Shown one piece after another: positions 35,535 to 44,322 of a stretch of 64,000 nt of DNA. How positions within the stretch are numbered: position 1 is the stretch's first letter; every line of letters begins with the position of its first letter. The stretch is from NCBI RefSeq assembly GCF_038096175.1, contig NZ_CP151101.1, positions 1 to 64,000 on the forward strand. The letters are read 5' to 3'. Made by a program: the position numbers and the translations under genes. Under the pieces are notes generated by a model that saw only the letters and a program-made list of their open reading frames with translations, did not search any database and had not been told where the DNA came from. Source of the stretch: Nostoc sp. UHCC 0302. Its GTDB lineage: Bacteria; Cyanobacteriota; Cyanobacteriia; Cyanobacteriales; Nostocaceae.

Positions 35535-36050
35535 GAATGATGTGACTCCAGTTTTTGAAGGTTAAATATTACACAAGAAAGCAACACTTAGCAGCCGCAT
35601 CAAAAGCATGAGAATTCCTTCTAAACCAGGAACACATGAATTCAGGAAACTAAAATTACTAAGGCTATTAGAAATACATTTAGTTTCACAAGTATATATA
35701 TACACTTAATAACTAATCTTAGGAGAAAAATTGTCTAAAACAATCTCTCTATTGGTAGTAGACAAGTAGCAAATATACACTTATTTGATAGATTGATGTA
35801 AGTATTCCTTTGTCGCGTCTAAGTCATAAATACGGTGGTTCATCGTCTTTAATCCGAACTCGGGTTAATTTACGGAATATTACCCTTGAGGGTACTACTG
35901 GGGGTAACCCATGACTGTAAGTATTTGAATATTCACGTTAAGGCATAAACACTTAAAATATGAGAGTAAAGATAAGTGTAGTGTTATTTAATTAAGTCTA
36001 ATAATTATTCTTTTTCTAAAAAATATTAATAATCAATATATTACTGATTT
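35535..36050. other. Intergenic region with remnant of the small repeated gene
   Basis: The bases 35797-35843 (minus) encode MNHRIYDLDATKEYL, the start of the small gene otherwise found at 26497 and 31231. The region also holds the upstream part shared with 29530-29585. A small hairpin-rich piece (TACCCTTGAGGGTA, about 35880-35895) is present. The promoter of the ATPase gene should lie at the right end. Confidence 0.55.
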
Positions 36051-37400
36051 ATGACCATAGATTTACTAGAGTTTTTCCAGCGAACAGACCCCAGCCGGAC
36101 TTTACAGGTCAATCAAGGTTTAGATAAGAAGTACTACATTGATTTCTCCCCAGTGAGAGGCGGCGATATTATTGGCAAGCTGAAGCAGAAAATTACGTTC
36201 TTCAAAGTGAACGAACCGACCTGCACCCTGTTCACTGGACATATCGGCTGCGGGAAATCGACAGAATTAGTCAGGCTACAGGTGGAACTAGAGGCGCTGG
36301 ACTTCCACGTGGTGTATTTTGAATCCAGCGAAGATTTGGAAATGACCGATGTAGACATTGCAGATGTGTTACTGGCGATCGCCCATCGTGTAAGCCAAAG
36401 CCTGGAGAAAATCACACTCTCTGAACCGAACAAATTCCACGAACTACTGCAAGGGGCATTGAGGGCGCTAGACTCCGAGGTGACGGGGTTGAAGCTAAAA
36501 ACACCAGTTGGTGATGTTGGCTTGTCTACTGAAAAAGAAAAATTCTCCCTCGCTTTAGGAATTGGGGAAATCACAGCGAAGACGAAAAGCAACCCGATAC
36601 TGCGGGAGAAACTCAACCAGTACTTGGGGCCACAGAAAACTAGACTCCTCGAAGCGATTAATCGAGAACTGCTAGAGCCAGCGATCGCCAAACTAAAGCA
36701 GCAGGGGAAAAGAGGACTGGTGGTGATAGTCGATAACCTCGACCGCATAGACAACCGGATTAAGCCGTGGGGTCGTCCACAACAAGAATATATGTTCGTG
36801 GATCAGGGGGAGTTTTTGACAAAGCTCAACTGCCATTTGGTTTTCACAATGCCCCTGGCGCTGAAGTTCTCCAATGATTACGGAACGCTGACCCAAAGAT
36901 TCCCAGAAGACCCGAAGGTACTGCCGATGGTTCCAGTGCAATGGCCAGACGGTAGCATACATGAGCAGGGGATGGGGCTGATGCAGCAGATGGTACTGGC
37001 AAGGGCATTTCCCGATTTACAACCAGATGAGCGGTTAAACTACATTAGTGAAATCTTTGACAGTGCAGAAACCTTAGAACGTTTGTGCAGAGCGAGTGGT
37101 GGTCATGTACGAGATTTGCTCAGGTTGCTGAATACCTGGATTCAGGAAGAAATGACACTGCCGCTCTCCCGTAATACCCTGGAGCAAGTGATTCGCTCTC
37201 GACGCAATGAGATGACAATGCCGATTTCAGATTCGGAGTGGCAGTTACTACGTTATGTTAAGCAGAAGAAGAAAGTCAGTGATGACCAAGGCTACCAAAA
37301 GCTGATCCGTAGTAGATTTGTGTTTGAATATCGAGATGGGGGCGAATCCTGGTTTGATTTAAACCCGATTTTGGCAGAAGCGGCAGACTTAAACAATTGA
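36051..37400 (+). CDS. AAA/STAND-like P-loop ATPase, first gene of a two-gene system
   Basis: A 449-residue ATPase. Walker A is GHIGCGKST (residues 63-71) and Walker B is a hydrophobic strand ending VVIVDNLDRID near residues 224-234. The AAA lid/sensor region follows with a conserved SGGHVRDLLRLLN (about 364-376), the ORC/Cdc6-like signature of regulatory ATPases. The C-terminal 65 residues look like a winged helix (SDSEWQLLRYVKQKKKVSDD). An N-terminal segment about residues 1-55 precedes the P-loop. The stop lies 28 bases before the start of the WD40 gene, so the pair is an operon. The arrangement suggests a signalling ATPase that controls or assembles with the large partner; this is inferred, not known. 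Confidence 0.85.
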   Translation: MTIDLLEFFQRTDPSRTLQVNQGLDKKYYIDFSPVRGGDIIGKLKQKITFFKVNEPTCTLFTGHIGCGKSTELVRLQVELEALDFHVVYFESSEDLEMTDVDIADVLLAIAHRVSQSLEKITLSEPNKFHELLQGALRALDSEVTGLKLKTPVGDVGLSTEKEKFSLALGIGEITAKTKSNPILREKLNQYLGPQKTRLLEAINRELLEPAIAKLKQQGKRGLVVIVDNLDRIDNRIKPWGRPQQEYMFVDQGEFLTKLNCHLVFTMPLALKFSNDYGTLTQRFPEDPKVLPMVPVQWPDGSIHEQGMGLMQQMVLARAFPDLQPDERLNYISEIFDSAETLERLCRASGGHVRDLLRLLNTWIQEEMTLPLSRNTLEQVIRSRRNEMTMPISDSEWQLLRYVKQKKKVSDDQGYQKLIRSRFVFEYRDGGESWFDLNPILAEAADLNN

Positions 37401-37428
37401 GGGAGCAGTTCACGGTTACCAAAATTCT

Positions 37429-40400
37429 ATGGATATACAGCGCCAATCAGATGAACCCATAGACAACGAGCGTTCACTACAGCAGTTAGCTTGGACACTT
37501 CAAGCTTCGGTGGGACAATTTAAGCTGATTTGGGCGCGGTGTAATTACAGCGATTTAAGGACTCGTTTGATAGCAAGGTTAAGCGAAATCTGTAAAATTA
37601 AAATTCAGGTACTGCAACTTAAAGAATCAGAAAAGACGCTCTACACTGCAATCCGTTCAGAATTACAGTCAGATACCCAAGCTCTGATGATTGTGGGCTG
37701 GGAGTCATTGCAAGATTTACCGCAGATGTTGACAAGTGCTAATCAAGTACGCGAAGAATTTCGTAAAAACTTGTCTATTCCCGTAGTCGTGTGGATTAGT
37801 GAAGAAATCCACCACACCATTATGGAGATTGCCCCTGACTTGGAAAGCTGGGGAACTAGCAGAAGTTTTGCGATCGCGCAGCCTGATTTAGCCCAATTCA
37901 TTAAACAACTGGCTGATGAATATTTTGATAGTAAACCAAGTATAAATGATTACTCTATACTAGAGTTAGAACTAGAGGCAGCACAGAGAGAATTGCGGTC
38001 TAGTGACAACGAAACAGAAGCTAATTTAGCCCCTGTGCTAGGTTTTGTCAAACAAACTAATAAGAAAATAGACGAAGCTTTAAAGTATTACCAAAAAGCT
38101 AGAGCTATATGGCAACAACTGAATAATACCCAAAGGCAAGGAAAGATTCTCGGTGAGATAGCTTACTGTTATTATCTCAAAGCTTCTAAAATTAAAGATA
38201 CTGCTCATGGAGACTGGCAAGCTACTCGGCAATATACGCAAGAATACATTGCCTTTATTAACGAAGCTAATAGGCAAGATTTAGCTGCTAGTTCTATTGC
38301 CAAGTTTGGTAATATTTTGCGTGATTTGAAAGAGTGGGAGCAACTCAAAAAATTAGCTCAGCAGGCTTTAGAAGTACATCAAGCTAACAATCAGCCAATA
38401 GAATTAGCTCTAGATTACGGGTTTTTAGCCCAGGTTGCACTGGCTCAATCGCACTGGAGTGAAGCCAAAGAATTAGCACAAAAAGCATTAGATGTCTTAC
38501 CAGGAAATTCTAGTGCAGAGGTAATACCTGACCTCTTGCAAGAATCTGTAGAATTACATGATCCGAGTTTTTATAAATATATTTTGGCGCAGGCTGAATA
38601 TGAATTAGGTTTAACTCAACAGGCAATTGCTAACTTAGAAGCTGCAAGAGATGTTAGCAGCCCTATTAAAGATTTACAGCTTCACCTGGATATTCTCAGT
38701 TACTTGCAGCGCGTCTACTGTGAGCAAAAAGAATATCTCAAAGCATACAACATCAAACAACAGCAGAGGTCTGTTGAACAACAGTTTGGTTTGAGGGCGT
38801 TTATCGGTGCAGGTCGATTACAGTCAACTAAACTTGCTCAAGTAGCACTGAACAAAACTGATATTCAAGAAAGTATTGCCCCAGAAATTGCTGCATCAGG
38901 TCGGTTATTAGATATTGAACGATTAGTGGAACGTCTGGGACGGCATGATCACAAACTAATAGTCATTCATGGGCAATCAGGTGTAGGTAAAAGTTCGCTA
39001 GTTAATGCGGGATTAGTTCCGGCTTTAAAGAATAAAAGCGTAGGTATTCAAGACTATCTACCTGTGGCAATGCGAGTTTACACTAATTGGGTGGAAGAAC
39101 TCGGGCGATCATTGCAACAAGCTTTTCATGAAAGGAGGGGAGCTGGAAATGAGCAAGTTTTAGAACTTGAGGTTGACGCTTTAATTGCCCAACTGCGCGA
39201 AAATGAACAGCACAATCTCAGAACAGTGCTGATTTTTGACCAGTTTGAAGAGTTTTTCTTTGTTTACACCCAGCTGCATCACAGACAGCAATTTTTTGAG
39301 TTCCTGGGTGAATGTCTTAATATTCTTTCAGTGAAGATAATTTTGTCGTTGCGGGTGGATTACTTGCACTACTTGTTGGAGTGTAATGATCTCTCTAATA
39401 TGGCAATTATTGGTAAGGATATTCTTAGCAGTAATGTTCTTTACAAGTTAGGTAATTTTTCATCTGCTGATACCAAGTCAATCATTCAGCGTTTGATCAA
39501 GACTACCAGTTTTAACTTAGAGTGTGCTTTAATCGAGCAAATAGTGCAGGATTTGGCTGTAGAGCTAAGCGAAGTACGTCCCATTGAATTACAGATCGTG
39601 GGATCGCAACTACAAACAGAGAACATAACGACTCTGGCAGAATATCAGCAGCGTGGTACGAAAGAAGAACTAGTTAAACGCTATTTGGCTGAGGTGGTTA
39701 ATGATTGTGGTGTAGAGAACCAACAGATAGCCGAGTTTTTGTTGTACTTGCTGACAGATGAAAAAGGGACTCGTCCACTTAAAACGCGTGTTGAAATAGA
39801 ACTAGAACTGCAAGCCTTAGCCGCAGAGATAGCCACTCCTAGCAATAATTTAGATTTGGTGTTAGAAATTTTAGTCAAATCTGGTTTGGTGATTTTGTTA
39901 CTAGAGAATCGGGCTAATCGTTATCAGCTAGTACATGATTACATCGCTGTGCTTGTTCGCCAGCAGCAAGAGCCGAAGTTAAATCAGTTGATGGCTCAAC
40001 TGGAAGAGGAAAAGCAGCAAAGAAAACTCAGTGAAGAACAAAGAAAGCTGGGTGAGGCTAAACTTAATAGTTTTTTGAAACGCGCTCTATTTGGTTCAGT
40101 TGCAGCTGGAGTAGTCTTAGCTGTGCTGGCAGTTACAGCGTTCTTTCAAACACAGCAAGCCGAAAAACAAAGATATCTTGCCTTAGAACAGAAAAAACTT
40201 GCTCAAGAACAAAGAAATCTTGCCCAAAACAGCGAAATTAAAGTACTAGCTAATTCTAGTGAGGCACTTTTACTTTCAGAGCAGTATTTTGATGCTTTAA
40301 CACAAGCTTTAAATGCAGGGGGAAATCTTAAAAAGACAGAAGTTTCAAAATCAAATAATATCAGGATGCAGACAACTGTAGCGTTACGGGAAGCGATCTA

Positions 40401-42945
40401 CTTACAATTAGATGAAAATCAATTTAGAGAACGTAACCGTTTAGAGGGGCATAGCGGTGCAGTCACAAGTGTAAGTTTCAGTCCGGATAACCAGACCATC
40501 GCTACTGCAAGTGATGACAAGACAGTAAAACTGTGGGATAGGAGTGGCAAGCAACTTAAAACACTCAACGGGCATAGCGGTGCAGTCTATAGTGTAAGTT
40601 TCAGTCCAGATAACCAGACCATCGCCACTGCAAGTGATGACAAGACAGTAAAACTGTGGGATAGGAGTGGCAAGCAACTTAAAACACTCAACGGGCATAG
40701 CGGTGCAGTCTATAGTGTAAGTTTCAGTCCGGATAACCAGACTATCGCCACTGCAAATCAAGACGGTACAGTAAAACTGTGGGATAGGAATGGCAAGCAA
40801 CTTAAAACACTCAAGAGGCATAGCGGTTATGTTAGTAGTGTAAGTTTCAGTCCGGATAACCAGACCATCGCCACTGCAAATCAAGACGGTACAGTAAAAC
40901 TGTGGGATAGGAATGGCAAGCAACTTAAAACACTCAACGGGCATAGCGGTGCAGTCTATAGTGTAAGTTTCAGTCCGGATAACCAGACCATCGCCACTGC
41001 AAGTGATGGCAAGACAGTAAAACTGTGGGATAGGAATGGCAAGCAACTTAAAACACTCAACGGGCATAGCGGTATGGTCAGAAGTGTAAATTTCAGTCCG
41101 GATAACCAGACCATCGCCACTGCAAGTGATGACGGTACAGTAAAACTGTGGGATAGGAATGGCAAGCAACTTAAAACACTCAACGGGCATAGCGGTATGG
41201 TCAGAAGTGTAAATTTCAGTCCGGATAACCAGACCATCGCCACTGCAAATCAAGACGGTACAGTAAAACTGTGGGATAGGAATGGCAAGCAACTTAAAAC
41301 ACTCAACGGGCATAGCGGTGCAGTCTTAAGTGTAAGTTTCAGTCCGGATAACCAGACCATCGCCACTGCAAGTGATGACAGTACAGTAAAACTGTGGGAT
41401 AGGAATGGCAAGCAACTTAAAACGCTCAAGGGGCATAGCGGTGCAGTCTTAAATGTAAGTTTCAGTCCGGATAACCAGACCATCGCCACTGCAAATCAAG
41501 ACGGTACAGTAAAACTGTGGGATAGGAATGGCAAGCAACTTAAAACACTCAACGGGCATAGCGGTATGGTCAGAAGTGTAAATTTCAGTCCGGATAACCA
41601 GACCATCGTCACTGCAAGTTATGACAACACAGTAAAACTGTGGGATAGGAGTGGCAAGCAACTTAAAACACTCAAAGGGCATAGCGGTTATGTTAGTAGT
41701 GTAAGTTTCAGTCCGGATAACCAGACTATCGCCACTGCAAGTTATGACAACACAGTAAAACTGTGGGATAGGAGTGGCAAGCAACTTAAAACGCTCAAGG
41801 GGCATAGCCTTGCAGTCTTTAGTGTAAGTTTCAGTCCGGATAACCAAACCATCGCCACTGCAAGTAATGACGGTACAGTAAAACTGTGGGATCACAGTGG
41901 TAAGGAACTTAAAACACTCAAGGGGCATAGCGGTGCAGTCACAAGTGTAAGTTTCAGTCCGGATAACCAGACCATCGCCACTGCTAGTTCTGACAACACA
42001 GTAAAACTGTGGGATAGGAGTGGCAAGGAACTTAAAACACTCAAGGGGCATAGCGGTACAGTCTTTAGTGTAAGTTTCAGTCCGGATAACCAGACCATCG
42101 CCACTGCAAGTTATGATGGTACAGTAGTTTTATGGGATTTAAATTTAGATAATTTATTAAAAGATGGTTGTAGTTGGCTGAATAATTATCTCGCTATTCA
42201 TCCTGATACCTTGGAAGAATTAACAGTCTGCCAGATTTCAGAAATCAAAAAACAAGCGGCTAGTGCGTTAGTTGCTCAAGGTGAAAACTTAGCACGCAAG
42301 GGTAACATCCAAGCTGCTGTTACTAAGTTTCACAAAGCACAGGAGTGGGATGTTGATTTAAAACTTAACCCAACTGATCCAGGTAAAAAAGCGCAGCAAT
42401 TAGCTGATTCTTCTTCTCTAGTTGCTCAGGGTGAAGAGTTAGCACAAGCAGGTGATCTTGAGAGTGCAGTTGTTGATTTTCAAAAAGCTTTGAAACTAGA
42501 TTCTAAATTAGAGATTGAGCCAAGGACGAAAGCTGCCTCAATTTTGCTTGAAGAAGGTACAAGTTTTGTTTTCAATGAAAAGTTTAAAGAAGCCTTAGAA
42601 GCTTATAATAAAGCCCAAGCATTTGATATTAAGGTAGAAGTTTCTGCTGAAAATTGGAACTCACTTTGTAGGCAAGGTAGCTTAAAAAGACAAGCCAACA
42701 TTGTGTTACCTGCTTGCAACAAAGCCGTAGCCCTTTCGCCAAGCGATCGCAATATCCAAGCCATACGTGGGTTAGCCAGAGCATTAACAGGGGACTTCAA
42801 AGGAGCAATTGCAGACTTTGAGTCATATATTGCCCAGACCGATGATAAAGATAGTAAAGCACAAATACAACGCTATGTAAAAGAGTTGCGCGCTGGCAAG
42901 AATCCGTTTACAGATGCAGAACTTAAAAAACTGCGTGGCGAGTAG
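37429..42945 (+). CDS. Multidomain STAND NTPase with TM helix, 14 WD40 repeats and TPRs
   Basis: An 1838-residue protein. Residues about 1-180 form a nucleotide-domain-like N-terminal part without P-loop, probably an adaptor. About 190-480 are TPR-like helices. About 490-860 is an nSTAND1-type NTPase with Walker A GQSGVGKSS (515-523) and Walker B TVLIFDQFEEFF. A transmembrane helix follows at about 886-906 (ALFGSVAAGVVLAVLAVTAF), flanked by charged coiled coil. About 1005-1571 are fourteen 41-residue WD40 units, enough for two seven-bladed propellers, and more TPRs fill the last 250 residues. STAND proteins typically sense a trigger through their repeats and oligomerise to release an effector. 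Here the only obvious effector element is the membrane segment, so membrane disruption or signalling is a reasonable inference. Confidence 0.88.
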   Translation: MDIQRQSDEPIDNERSLQQLAWTLQASVGQFKLIWARCNYSDLRTRLIARLSEICKIKIQVLQLKESEKTLYTAIRSELQSDTQALMIVGWESLQDLPQMLTSANQVREEFRKNLSIPVVVWISEEIHHTIMEIAPDLESWGTSRSFAIAQPDLAQFIKQLADEYFDSKPSINDYSILELELEAAQRELRSSDNETEANLAPVLGFVKQTNKKIDEALKYYQKARAIWQQLNNTQRQGKILGEIAYCYYLKASKIKDTAHGDWQATRQYTQEYIAFINEANRQDLAASSIAKFGNILRDLKEWEQLKKLAQQALEVHQANNQPIELALDYGFLAQVALAQSHWSEAKELAQKALDVLPGNSSAEVIPDLLQESVELHDPSFYKYILAQAEYELGLTQQAIANLEAARDVSSPIKDLQLHLDILSYLQRVYCEQKEYLKAYNIKQQQRSVEQQFGLRAFIGAGRLQSTKLAQVALNKTDIQESIAPEIAASGRLLDIERLVERLGRHDHKLIVIHGQSGVGKSSLVNAGLVPALKNKSVGIQDYLPVAMRVYTNWVEELGRSLQQAFHERRGAGNEQVLELEVDALIAQLRENEQHNLRTVLIFDQFEEFFFVYTQLHHRQQFFEFLGECLNILSVKIILSLRVDYLHYLLECNDLSNMAIIGKDILSSNVLYKLGNFSSADTKSIIQRLIKTTSFNLECALIEQIVQDLAVELSEVRPIELQIVGSQLQTENITTLAEYQQRGTKEELVKRYLAEVVNDCGVENQQIAEFLLYLLTDEKGTRPLKTRVEIELELQALAAEIATPSNNLDLVLEILVKSGLVILLLENRANRYQLVHDYIAVLVRQQQEPKLNQLMAQLEEEKQQRKLSEEQRKLGEAKLNSFLKRALFGSVAAGVVLAVLAVTAFFQTQQAEKQRYLALEQKKLAQEQRNLAQNSEIKVLANSSEALLLSEQYFDALTQALNAGGNLKKTEVSKSNNIRMQTTVALREAIYLQLDENQFRERNRLEGHSGAVTSVSFSPDNQTIATASDDKTVKLWDRSGKQLKTLNGHSGAVYSVSFSPDNQTIATASDDKTVKLWDRSGKQLKTLNGHSGAVYSVSFSPDNQTIATANQDGTVKLWDRNGKQLKTLKRHSGYVSSVSFSPDNQTIATANQDGTVKLWDRNGKQLKTLNGHSGAVYSVSFSPDNQTIATASDGKTVKLWDRNGKQLKTLNGHSGMVRSVNFSPDNQTIATASDDGTVKLWDRNGKQLKTLNGHSGMVRSVNFSPDNQTIATANQDGTVKLWDRNGKQLKTLNGHSGAVLSVSFSPDNQTIATASDDSTVKLWDRNGKQLKTLKGHSGAVLNVSFSPDNQTIATANQDGTVKLWDRNGKQLKTLNGHSGMVRSVNFSPDNQTIVTASYDNTVKLWDRSGKQLKTLKGHSGYVSSVSFSPDNQTIATASYDNTVKLWDRSGKQLKTLKGHSLAVFSVSFSPDNQTIATASNDGTVKLWDHSGKELKTLKGHSGAVTSVSFSPDNQTIATASSDNTVKLWDRSGKELKTLKGHSGTVFSVSFSPDNQTIATASYDGTVVLWDLNLDNLLKDGCSWLNNYLAIHPDTLEELTVCQISEIKKQAASALVAQGENLARKGNIQAAVTKFHKAQEWDVDLKLNPTDPGKKAQQLADSSSLVAQGEELAQAGDLESAVVDFQKALKLDSKLEIEPRTKAASILLEEGTSFVFNEKFKEALEAYNKAQAFDIKVEVSAENWNSLCRQGSLKRQANIVLPACNKAVALSPSDRNIQAIRGLARALTGDFKGAIADFESYIAQTDDKDSKAQIQRYVKELRAGKNPFTDAELKKLRGE
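40441..42140. repeat. 123-bp tandem array encoding 14 near-identical WD40 units
   Basis: Fourteen direct repeats of 123 bases (GGGCATAGCGGT at each start, then TTCAGTCCGGATAACCAGAC). Differences cluster at a few codons: after HSG (AV/YV/MV/TV), after V (YS/SS/RS/LS/FS/TS) and at the DDK/QDG/YDN turn. These lie on the propeller surface. The long antisense open frames here are artefacts of the repeat. Confidence 0.95.
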
Positions 42946-42955
42946 ATGATTTTTA

Positions 42956-43855
42956 CTACTGCACAGTAGACTTGGTTACAGTCTTCTCTACGCTACCAAA
43001 CACCGCCACCCCCTCCCCACTGAACACCTTCTGCACCCGCCTGCCACAGCGCACCACCAGAAAGCTCCCTGGTTCCCAATAGTCCGTCACCACTCCCAGT
43101 TGCCACTGCCGGGAGACGAGATTGTAGACTTGCACCTGTGTTCCAATTGCCACATCTGCAATGACCTCTACATTTTTCCAGCCGGGAGGAAGGTAGTCGT
43201 AGCTCTTAACCCCACCAAGCAGTTCAGGAATAGTTAAGTGTTCGGTAGTAGATTTGACTGGGGCAAGGATACTGTCATTGGCAGTACCCAAGGTTTCGGT
43301 AGGCTGTTCTTTTGGAAGAAGTAGGGTTTGGCTGGCTGCACCTTTATTAGTGTTTGACTCAGGAACAAAGTTGTAATATTGTTTACTTTGTGTTTTGTGA
43401 GGAGTGTGGGTATCGGTTAACCCGTTACCCTTATTTAATCCGGCAACAGTTTCAAGGGTGCGAATTAAGTTCGTATCCTTTACCGCCTGACTAACTTCCC
43501 CACCCCACATTTGAGGAAGCGATCGCTGCACAACTTCCCGCCCAACGATATGCCTATGGCAAAAATCTCCGGTCTTCTCGAAACAACACAGTGTAATATC
43601 TGCGCTGGACTGCTGCTGTTTCCGAACCCAAAGGTCAATCAACTGTTGCCGCTCCTGAAGAACGAGCAGAAACTGACGCTCGTATTCAAGTTCAGCTTCA
43701 GCATCCTGGGCTGAAGACTTCCACCATTTCAGGAGTTCTGGAGTTGGGGCGAACAGTGGAAGGTGTTTGCCTTTCCAATTTTTGGGAGGGTACAGGGAGA
43801 TGGAGATGCCCTCACCTCGAATTTCACCACGGTAATATGATGTGTAGACTGTCAT
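42956..43855 (-). CDS. DUF488-domain protein with extra C-terminal domain
   Basis: A 299-residue protein. The N-terminal half is DUF488-like: YRGEIRGEGISISLYPPKNW at the start and the diagnostic LCCFEKTGDFCHRHIVGREV at about 90-108, with conserved Cys and His. DUF488 proteins are small and of unproven function, often linked to nucleic-acid metabolism. The C-terminal part (about 200-299) with TIPELLGGVKSYDYLPPGW and VVTDYWEPGSFLVVRCGRRV looks like a separate beta-rich domain; a decayed copy of only this part lies at 29606-29912. It is the last gene of the minus-strand cluster and overlaps the preceding gene by 4 bases (ATGA). Its stop is 10 bases from the convergent STAND gene. Confidence 0.75.
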   Translation of the reverse strand: MTVYTSYYRGEIRGEGISISLYPPKNWKGKHLPLFAPTPELLKWWKSSAQDAEAELEYERQFLLVLQERQQLIDLWVRKQQQSSADITLCCFEKTGDFCHRHIVGREVVQRSLPQMWGGEVSQAVKDTNLIRTLETVAGLNKGNGLTDTHTPHKTQSKQYYNFVPESNTNKGAASQTLLLPKEQPTETLGTANDSILAPVKSTTEHLTIPELLGGVKSYDYLPPGWKNVEVIADVAIGTQVQVYNLVSRQWQLGVVTDYWEPGSFLVVRCGRRVQKVFSGEGVAVFGSVEKTVTKSTVQ

Positions 43856-44322
43856 AATCGCACCTTCTCCAAGTCGTAGTCAGTCACCCGCGCAATAGAA
43901 TCTCTGGAGGTGAAAACCTCGTCGCCTTTTTCCGATATGCCAGGGGACATCCATTCGATACTGTAAAACCAAGAACTGTTAATCAGTTGAATGCCCTGGA
44001 CAATCCGAATCGGTGGCCCATCACCATGAAATCGAAACTCGACCAACTCACCCAAGCGAAACACAGGTTTTTCTTTAGTAACCGGTTGCAAATTTCCTGT
44101 ACCGATGAGTTCGTTACCCCAAACATTAATGTTGTCATTACCAGTAGATATTTCGTATTTCCAACCCTGTGGCGACCACTCCACACCGCAGCAGTAACCG
44201 AACGCTTTGACTCTTTTGACGTACACGCGCTCAAGCAAACTGACTAGCAACGGCGGGATTCGTTGACCCCAGGGTGGGGAGATGTACCAGCATTGTTCTA
44301 AGTCGTGGACAAGATTAGTCAT
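43852..44322 (-). CDS. Hypothetical protein, translationally coupled to the methyltransferase
   Basis: Function not recognised. From the ATG at 44322 the product has 156 residues, MTNLVHDLEQCWYISPPWGQ, with many aromatic residues and a hydrophilic middle. An upstream Met at 44442 would force 120 bases of overlap with the methyltransferase and is less likely. The start overlaps the methyltransferase stop (ATGA at 44319-44322) and the end overlaps the DUF488 start by 4 bases, so the three genes are probably translated together. The pattern LVEFRFHGDGPPIRIVQGIQ suggests a small beta domain. Confidence 0.6.
   Translation of the reverse strand: MTNLVHDLEQCWYISPPWGQRIPPLLVSLLERVYVKRVKAFGYCCGVEWSPQGWKYEISTGNDNINVWGNELIGTGNLQPVTKEKPVFRLGELVEFRFHGDGPPIRIVQGIQLINSSWFYSIEWMSPGISEKGDEVFTSRDSIARVTDYDLEKVRL

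Noticed and set aside
40441-42104. Long antisense open frames across the WD40 array
   Set aside because: They exist only because the 123-bp repeat lacks stops in those frames; the products are low-complexity repeats and the plus-strand protein is unmistakable.
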